Shown piece by piece: positions 58,719-64,000 of a stretch of 64,000 bases of DNA; within the stretch, counting starts at the first letter, position 1; each line of letters starts with the position of its first letter. The stretch covers positions 2,046,001 through 2,110,000 of the forward strand of contig NZ_FSRQ01000001.1 in NCBI RefSeq assembly GCF_900143185.1. Reading direction: 5' to 3'. The notes under the pieces were generated by a model. That model ran no database searches and was not told the origin of the DNA. It saw only the letters and a list, made by a program, of their open reading frames with translations. The DNA comes from Chryseobacterium scophthalmum (GTDB taxonomy: Bacteria > Bacteroidota > Bacteroidia > Flavobacteriales > Weeksellaceae). The translations under genes and the position numbers were made by a program.

Positions 58719-60293
58719 TCAAATAAATGGATATGTTTTTAAGGTTAAAAATTCTTCGAAGTTTTCGCAGAAGATCAATTCGTTGAAAAGTTCTTTTGCC
58801 AGATTGAATTTTCCGTTTTTGAAACGTTCTTCACCTACATATTTTTCGATGCGTTCCAATTCTTCAAATTCCCACTGCAAAATCATTCCTCTCGTCAATG
58901 TTCGATCATCATTTAATACCGCTTCATTTTTTAGCCATTGCCAGATTTGGGTTCTTGAAATTTCAGCCGTGGCTGCATCTTCCATCAGATTATAAATGGC
59001 TGCAGCTCCAATTCCCATTAACCAAGATTCGATATAAAGAATTCCGACGTTGATATTTTTTCTTACTCCTTTCTCAGTGATTTCACCTTTCGGAATTTCC
59101 AGCAAATTATTTTCTGTGATTTTGTAATCAAACTTTTTATCAATTTGATTTTGTGAAGGCATAAACTGATCAAAAATATCTTTCGCTACAGAAACCAAAG
59201 CCGGATGCGCTACCCAAGTTCCGTCATGACCATTTTTAACTTCTCGTTCTTTATCATTTCTCACTTTTCCGAAAGCCTGACTATTCGCTTCATAATCATT
59301 TTTAATAGGAATTTGTGCCGCCATTCCGCCAATTGCATGAACGTTTCTTTTGTGACAAACTTCAATCACTCTTTTAGAATAAGCACTCATAAAAGGCGAA
59401 GTCATGGTCACCTGATCTCTATCTGGAACGATAAATTCAGGAAGATTTCTGAATTTTTTAATGAATGAAAAAATATAATCCCATCGTCCGCAATTTAAAC
59501 CTGAGCTGTGCTCTTTTAATTCAAATAAAATTTCGTCGATCTGAAAAGAAGCCGTGATTGTCTCAACTAAAACTGTTGCTTTAATAGAACCTTGCGGAAT
59601 CCCAATATAATTTTGAGCAAAAACAAAAACATCATTCCACCAACGAGCTTCTTTGTAATGCTCTAATTTTGGAAGATAAAAATAAGCTCCACTTCCATTT
59701 TCCCGCAACCTTTTTATATTTCTGAAAAAGTAAATTCCAAAATCGATTAACGAAGCAGAAGTTGGCTCACCATTAATTTCAACATGCTTTTCATTTAAAT
59801 GCAAACCTCTCGGACGAACCAATAAAACAGCCGTTTTTTCATTCAACTGATAAGATTTCCCCTGCTCATTCGTAAAATCAATTTTTCGATTGATGGCATC
59901 AGAAAGATTGATTTGTCCTTCCATACAGTTTTTCCAGGTTGGCGAATTACTGTCTTCAAAATCTGCCATAAACGTTGAAGCACCAGAATTCAAAGCATTG
60001 ATAATCATTTTCCGATCAACCGGTCCGGTAATTTCCACTCTTCTGTCGAGCAAATCTTCAGGAAGCAGAGCGCAAATCCAATTTCCATTTCTGATTTCTT
60101 CTGTTTCAGATAAAAATTTCGGAAGATTTCCTTTATCAAATTCCTGCTGCATTTTTTTTCTTTCTTCTAAAAGTTCTAATCTTTTAGCATTAAAATTTTG
60201 ATGAAGTTCAACCAAAAAATCGATCAGATCATTGGTAAACACTTCTTCAAACTGCGGTTGAGTGTTTATATTTAATTGTGTTTTAGTTTCCAT
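58719..60293 (-). CDS. aceB: malate synthase A
   Basis: This 524-residue enzyme condenses glyoxylate and acetyl-CoA to malate. The signature KEHSSGLNCGRWDY ([KR]-[DENQ]-H-x2-G-L-N-x-G-x-W-D-Y) is intact; RPRGLHLNEKH and FEDSNSPTW are also present. Length and order match the A isoform. It is the first gene of aceBA and is divergent from a RamB-type regulator. The -7 box TAGGTTTG is 28 nt before the start, and a palindrome lies just upstream of it. Confidence 0.96.
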   Translation of the reverse strand: METKTQLNINTQPQFEEVFTNDLIDFLVELHQNFNAKRLELLEERKKMQQEFDKGNLPKFLSETEEIRNGNWICALLPEDLLDRRVEITGPVDRKMIINALNSGASTFMADFEDSNSPTWKNCMEGQINLSDAINRKIDFTNEQGKSYQLNEKTAVLLVRPRGLHLNEKHVEINGEPTSASLIDFGIYFFRNIKRLRENGSGAYFYLPKLEHYKEARWWNDVFVFAQNYIGIPQGSIKATVLVETITASFQIDEILFELKEHSSGLNCGRWDYIFSFIKKFRNLPEFIVPDRDQVTMTSPFMSAYSKRVIEVCHKRNVHAIGGMAAQIPIKNDYEANSQAFGKVRNDKEREVKNGHDGTWVAHPALVSVAKDIFDQFMPSQNQIDKKFDYKITENNLLEIPKGEITEKGVRKNINVGILYIESWLMGIGAAAIYNLMEDAATAEISRTQIWQWLKNEAVLNDDRTLTRGMILQWEFEELERIEKYVGEERFKNGKFNLAKELFNELIFCENFEEFLTLKTYPFI

Positions 60294-60321
60294 AACGTCT
60301 TGATTTTGTGATTCGACATTA

Positions 60322-60329
60322 CAAACCTA
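60322..60329 (-). promoter_or_regulatory. -7 box of aceBA
   Basis: TAGGTTTG on the minus strand matches TAnnTTTG, 28 nt before the aceB ATG. Confidence 0.6.
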
Positions 60330-60348
60330 AATAAAAATTTTCACATAC

Positions 60349-60362
60349 AGCGAACGTTCGCT
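60349..60362. promoter_or_regulatory. operator palindrome of the glyoxylate locus
   Basis: AGCGAACGTTCGCT is a perfect 14-bp palindrome lying 20 bp upstream of the aceB -7 box, so in its -33 region. A second, weaker dyad GCGA-AAAA-TCGC at 60386-60397 lies nearer the regulator promoter. Confidence 0.7.
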
Positions 60363-60407
60363 AAATTTATTTTAAAAATTATTATGCGAAAAATCGCTTC
60401 TAAATAT

Positions 60408-60415
60408 TATATTTG
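60408..60415 (+). promoter_or_regulatory. -7 box of the RamB-like gene
   Basis: TATATTTG ends 4 nt before ATG 60420. Confidence 0.6.
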
Positions 60416-60419
60416 AACT

Positions 60420-61892
60420 ATGAATTCTGACAGCAACTTTATCAAAACGGTTTTCGGACTCAAACTAAAACAGCAGAGACAAAAGAAAAATTGGTCTTTA
60501 CAGGATCTAGCCTTAAAGACAGGATTATCAAAATCTTACCTTAATGAAATTGAAAACGGTAAAAAATATCCGAAACATGATAAAATTATTCAGCTTTCAG
60601 AATCTTTAAACTGCACTTTTGATGATTTAGTTTCAACAAAACTTGATAAAAGTTTAGCGCCTTTCAATGAAATTTTACAATCAGATTTTTTCAAAGAAAT
60701 TCCACTTAATCTTTTCGGAATCAATAAAAATAACCTCATCAGTATTATCAGCGACGCGCCAAAAAAAGTGACCGCTTTTATTAATGCTTTGATAGAAATT
60801 TCACAGAACTACAATTTAGGAAAAGAGCGGTTTTACTTTGCTGTCTTGCGTTCGTTTCAGGAATTAAACGACAATTATTTCCCAGAAATTGAAGATAAAG
60901 TTTTGCAGTTTGCACAGGAAAATCAATTAAAAATCAACAAAAATTTACAAACTGATATTTTAGAAAAAATTCTGACTGAAAGATTCAATTACACGATTCA
61001 ATCAGAAGATTTTGAACAATATGGAACATTGGATAATCTTCGGTCGTTATTTATTCCTGAGAAAAAATTATTGCTTTTAAATAAAAAATTAGAACAAGAT
61101 CAAAAGACCTTTATTTTTGCGAAAGAAATAGGGTTTAATGTTTTGGAATTAAAGAATCGTCCGAACACTTATTCATGGCTAGATTTTGGAAGTTTTGAAG
61201 AAATTCTGAACAACTTTTATGCTTCTTATTTCGCAGGGGCTTTACTGATCTCAAAAGAAAAAACAATTGAAGAAACATCTGATTTTTTCTTGCAAAACGA
61301 TTGGAAACCAACCAATTTTGAAGATCTAATTAAAAAGTTTACTCATTCACCTGAAACATTTTATTATCGTTTAACCAATATTCTTTCTTCAGAATTAGGA
61401 ATTAAGGATTTGTTTTATTTATGTCTGGTTAAAAAGAAAAATTCAGATAAAATTCAGATCTTAAAGGAATTACATCTTAATCATCAACAAGCTCCACATG
61501 CGAATGCAACGAATGAACACTACTGCAGAAGATGGATCGCGATCAAAAACCTGCATGAATTAACTGAAAATAAAACATTGACGGATGCCCAAATTTCGCA
61601 TTACAAAGACCAGGGTGTAAGTTATCTGGTGATTTCCACCTCGCAAAAAAATCCGTTTTCGGATGGAAGTAACAGAAGTTATTGTTTGGGAATCTTATTG
61701 AACTCGCAGACCATTAAAAAAATTAATTTTATTAAATCTGAAACCTTAAAAACCATCAATGTTGGTGTGACTTGTGAATCGTGTAGCATTGCGGATTGCG
61801 AAGTGAGACAATCGCCACCAATTCGTCTTGAGAAGGAATATTTTAATTCAAGTATGAAAAATGCGATTGAAAAGATTCGGAAGGATTTTTAG
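60420..61892 (+). CDS. XRE-family regulator, RamB/ScfR-like
   Basis: This 490-residue regulator has an N-terminal XRE helix-turn-helix (LKLKQQRQKKNWSLQDLALKTG, then SKSYLNEIENGKKYP), a long middle region with an IrrE-like fold, and a C-terminal domain with CESCSIADCEVRQSPP, the DUF2083-type cysteine block. Proteins of this architecture (RamB in Corynebacterium, ScfR) control acetate and short-chain fatty acid metabolism. It is divergent from aceBA, so control of the glyoxylate shunt is likely. The promoter box abuts the start codon. Confidence 0.88.
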   Translation: MNSDSNFIKTVFGLKLKQQRQKKNWSLQDLALKTGLSKSYLNEIENGKKYPKHDKIIQLSESLNCTFDDLVSTKLDKSLAPFNEILQSDFFKEIPLNLFGINKNNLISIISDAPKKVTAFINALIEISQNYNLGKERFYFAVLRSFQELNDNYFPEIEDKVLQFAQENQLKINKNLQTDILEKILTERFNYTIQSEDFEQYGTLDNLRSLFIPEKKLLLLNKKLEQDQKTFIFAKEIGFNVLELKNRPNTYSWLDFGSFEEILNNFYASYFAGALLISKEKTIEETSDFFLQNDWKPTNFEDLIKKFTHSPETFYYRLTNILSSELGIKDLFYLCLVKKKNSDKIQILKELHLNHQQAPHANATNEHYCRRWIAIKNLHELTENKTLTDAQISHYKDQGVSYLVISTSQKNPFSDGSNRSYCLGILLNSQTIKKINFIKSETLKTINVGVTCESCSIADCEVRQSPPIRLEKEYFNSSMKNAIEKIRKDF

Positions 61893-62074
61893 GATGGGAG
61901 TTGGAAGTTAGATGATGGAAGTTTAACGCATTGAAAATATTTCTAACTCACAAATTTTAATTTCAAAGTGTTTCAATTAATTAATAGAAAATTAAAACGA
62001 AATTTTTAATACTTCCAGCGTCAAGCATCCATCTTCCAGCTAAATTCACTATCTTAGTTCTACACAACACACAA

Positions 62075-62728
62075 ATGATTTTAGATATTTTCTTCCCGAA
62101 TCGTTGCATTCACTGCAACCGGATTATTGACGGCGACTTGCTTGTCTGCAATGTTTGTTTTGAGCAAATTCACATTACGCATTTTAACTTTTTTGAGGAT
62201 AATTATATTCTGGAGAAATGTAAACTTCTTTTTCCCATTGAAAATGCTTTTGCATTAATGCAATTTGAAAAGGAAAATTTAAGCCGAAAAATCATCCACG
62301 AATTAAAATATAAAAATCGAGAAAAAGCAGGAAAGATTTTAGCTGAATGGACGACAGAACGTTTAGATTTCAAAAATAAAAAACCTGATTTGTTGGTTTC
62401 TGTTCCATTGCATCCAAAGAAATTAAAAGAGAGAGGCTATAATCAACTGCATTTGTTTACAGAAACATTATCTAAGTTTTATGAGATTCCTTTTAGGCAT
62501 GATTTAATTAAAAGAAATCATTATTCAAAAGCACAGGCTTTGAAAGACAGACAACATCGTCTTGAAACTCAAAATATCTTTTCCATCACAGAAAATATTT
62601 CGGGAAAACATATTTTATTGATTGATGATGTTTTTACCACCGGAAATACAATTGCTTCGATTGCCTGGGAAATTTTGAAAGCAGGAAACAACAAAGTGAG
62701 TGTTTTGGTAATGGCAATGGATGAATGA
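62075..62728 (+). CDS. ComF family phosphoribosyltransferase-like protein
   Basis: This 217-residue protein has the ComF layout: an N-terminal zinc-binding part with CIHCNRI and CNVCFEQI, a helical middle and a C-terminal phosphoribosyltransferase domain with ILLIDDVFTTGNT. ComF is linked to DNA uptake in transformable bacteria, but related proteins occur in many non-competent species. It is preceded by a 180-bp gap with minisatellite-like sequence. Confidence 0.92.
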   Translation: MILDIFFPNRCIHCNRIIDGDLLVCNVCFEQIHITHFNFFEDNYILEKCKLLFPIENAFALMQFEKENLSRKIIHELKYKNREKAGKILAEWTTERLDFKNKKPDLLVSVPLHPKKLKERGYNQLHLFTETLSKFYEIPFRHDLIKRNHYSKAQALKDRQHRLETQNIFSITENISGKHILLIDDVFTTGNTIASIAWEILKAGNNKVSVLVMAMDE

Positions 62729-62861
62729 TTTTTAAGTCAGTTTAAAATAGCTTTAGATTTAACCGCAAAAGCAACAAAAGACAATCATAAAGCTATTATT
62801 AGATAATCAAAGTTCTCAAAAGAATAAAAATCAAAGATTTTTTAAAGGCTTTTTTTCATTA

Positions 62862-62890
62862 AAAAAGCCCCAATCATTACAATTGAGACT
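62862..62890 (-). terminator. probable intrinsic terminator
   Basis: On the minus strand, CTCAAT and ATTGGG form a short stem followed by GCTTTTTT, after the stop at 62904. Confidence 0.6.
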
Positions 62891-62903
62891 TTAAAAATTT
62901 TTA

Positions 62904-64000
62904 TTAATCTATTTTTTTTCTTCTAAATTCTTCGAAACTATCTTCATATTCTTCAGATCCTCTACTCGACTTCATCATTCCACTATTTTTAGACTTATAA
63001 TATTTATTCAGAAAGGCAAGATATGCATTCATCGATTTAAAATTCATCGCCATATTATAATCAAATGAGAATTGACCAGGATCAAAACTTTCTCCTTTCA
63101 AATTCCTATTGTATCGTAAAAATTCAGGAGTGTTATAATTAAAAAAAGTCGCACCCTTATTTGACGACGGCAAGAGAAACGATGAGATTTGCTGTTGTGA
63201 CGGTGCATGACAACTCATACAAGAGGTCATTGGCAATCTCGCAATTGTATCTGTTTTTGTTACACCTTTATTGGTAACATCTACCACACCTTGCAATGCA
63301 ACAGCTCCGTCATTCGGACCGCTTAATCTTCCTCCCCATCCTAGAGTTTCTCTGCTATAGTAAGGAGCATTATCATTAATCCATGTTTGCGTTAATTTTT
63401 GGTTTTGTACTTCTACAGTTGCAAAATCGGTATCAACTTCCGGATCCATCCCCCACATTGCACCCAACGGAACAAATTTATCTAAGATATTATTGGATTT
63501 AATATTTTTATCATACACAAAAGTTGTAAAAACCCAACCTGTTTCCGGAGCAGCTTTAGAATCTTTAACCACAACATCTATCTGAAACAAACTCACCTTT
63601 TTATAGTCAAATCTGTTTCTGTAAGGATCCGTAGATTGAGCATCCAACTGATTATAAATGGTAAAAAGTGGCGCATCTTGCATATCTGACCATTCATCGC
63701 CATTCAACTCTGAAAAAGCAAACTTCACAATTACCGAACCTTCTTTGAACTGACCTTTATCTTTATTCAGATCAACACTGATAAAACTATTAATCGGTTT
63801 TGAGCTTTTAAAATAAGCCGAATCTATTTCTAAAGGAACATTTCCGTTCTTATCAAAAACTTCACCGATCGTAAATGCCGCCAATGGATCGTACAATACC
63901 AGTACAAAACCTTCCTGGTTTTTGTTTACGCCTTTAAAAGTTCCTGCAGAATTTGGATTTCCGGGATAGGTTCCCATAATAGGATCTCTTTTGCTTCCCA
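62904..64000 (-). CDS. secreted/periplasmic haem-binding protein, C-terminal part
   Basis: The frame runs to the right edge of the window and stays open, so the N-terminus lies outside; about 365 residues are visible. It has one haem-c motif CMSCH (in MTSCMSCHAPSQ). Around it are regions rich in beta-like sequence. I do not recognise a family beyond a single c-type haem site. It could be part of an electron-transfer or oxidation protein exported to the periplasm. Confidence 0.65.
   Translation of the reverse strand, partial: GSKRDPIMGTYPGNPNSAGTFKGVNKNQEGFVLVLYDPLAAFTIGEVFDKNGNVPLEIDSAYFKSSKPINSFISVDLNKDKGQFKEGSVIVKFAFSELNGDEWSDMQDAPLFTIYNQLDAQSTDPYRNRFDYKKVSLFQIDVVVKDSKAAPETGWVFTTFVYDKNIKSNNILDKFVPLGAMWGMDPEVDTDFATVEVQNQKLTQTWINDNAPYYSRETLGWGGRLSGPNDGAVALQGVVDVTNKGVTKTDTIARLPMTSCMSCHAPSQQQISSFLLPSSNKGATFFNYNTPEFLRYNRNLKGESFDPGQFSFDYNMAMNFKSMNAYLAFLNKYYKSKNSGMMKSSRGSEEYEDSFEEFRRKKID

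Overview
The window is AT-rich chromosomal DNA from a member of the Bacteroidota, class Flavobacteriia, most likely Chryseobacterium or a close relative (Weeksellaceae). The grounds are Bacteroidota-type promoters (-7 box TAnnTTTG) in front of many genes, a type IX secretion C-terminal sorting domain, a GLPGLI-family protein, a surface lipoprotein with an acidic export signal after its cysteine, Flavobacteriia-restricted small membrane proteins, and housekeeping proteins of Bacteroidota type (trigger factor, OstA-like, LpxH, PssA). No rRNA, tRNA, CRISPR array, prophage or intact insertion sequence was seen. Genus assignment is inference from protein character only.

Layout. 1-5.2 kb: end of asnB, two secreted proteins, a TetR regulator divergent from two tiny membrane-protein genes across a near-perfect 30-bp palindrome, then tyrS (KMSKS type) behind a leader that looks like a classical attenuator: promoter, a 32-residue leader peptide with a Tyr-Tyr-Tyr run, competing hairpins and an intrinsic terminator. 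5.3-13.0 kb: a minus-strand Ter-type stress module, two TerD-domain proteins, two TerY-like vWA proteins, a PP2C phosphatase and a Ser/Thr-kinase-like protein with a zinc ribbon (the TerY-P triad), with an unrecognised secreted protein inserted between phosphatase and kinase. 13.2-34 kb: mostly housekeeping and envelope genes (flippase-like membrane protein, panD, HU, pdxH, yqgE, amidase, class IV and class III aminotransferases, OstA-like protein, Fur-family regulator, Kup, PDH E1 beta, an LTA-synthase-like sulfatase, pssA, a DnaQ-like exonuclease, FAH-family hydrolase, universal stress protein, DUF3109).

34-46.5 kb: an M16 peptidase, a LolA-like protein, a T9SS cargo protein, trigger factor, a probable metal (zinc?) uptake locus (His-rich lipoprotein, TonB-dependent receptor, DUF2946-like protein) and an ABC-F ATPase. 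46.8-52.8 kb: a PI-PLC-like protein, a four-gene signalling operon (unknown protein, polytopic membrane protein, histidine kinase, LuxR-type response regulator), a DUF5715/M15-like protein and aquaporin. 52.8-57 kb: a PD-(D/E)XK-like protein, a LuxE-like acyl-protein synthetase containing an 8-bp tandem repeat, LpxH, QueD, a Yip1-like protein and a thioesterase. 57.3-61.9 kb: the glyoxylate shunt (aceB-aceA) divergent from a RamB/ScfR-type regulator, with a perfect palindrome in the promoter region. 62-64 kb: ComF and the C-terminal part of a protein with one CxxCH haem motif.

Regulatory DNA is the most informative layer. Seven transcripts have a TAnnTTTG box ending only 3 to 7 nt before an ATG, suggesting leaderless or nearly leaderless mRNAs. 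Several dyads look like operators. Intergenic space holds several families of probable dispersed repeats and short tandem repeats. The strongest candidate for an undescribed system is the tyrosine-codon attenuator of tyrS.
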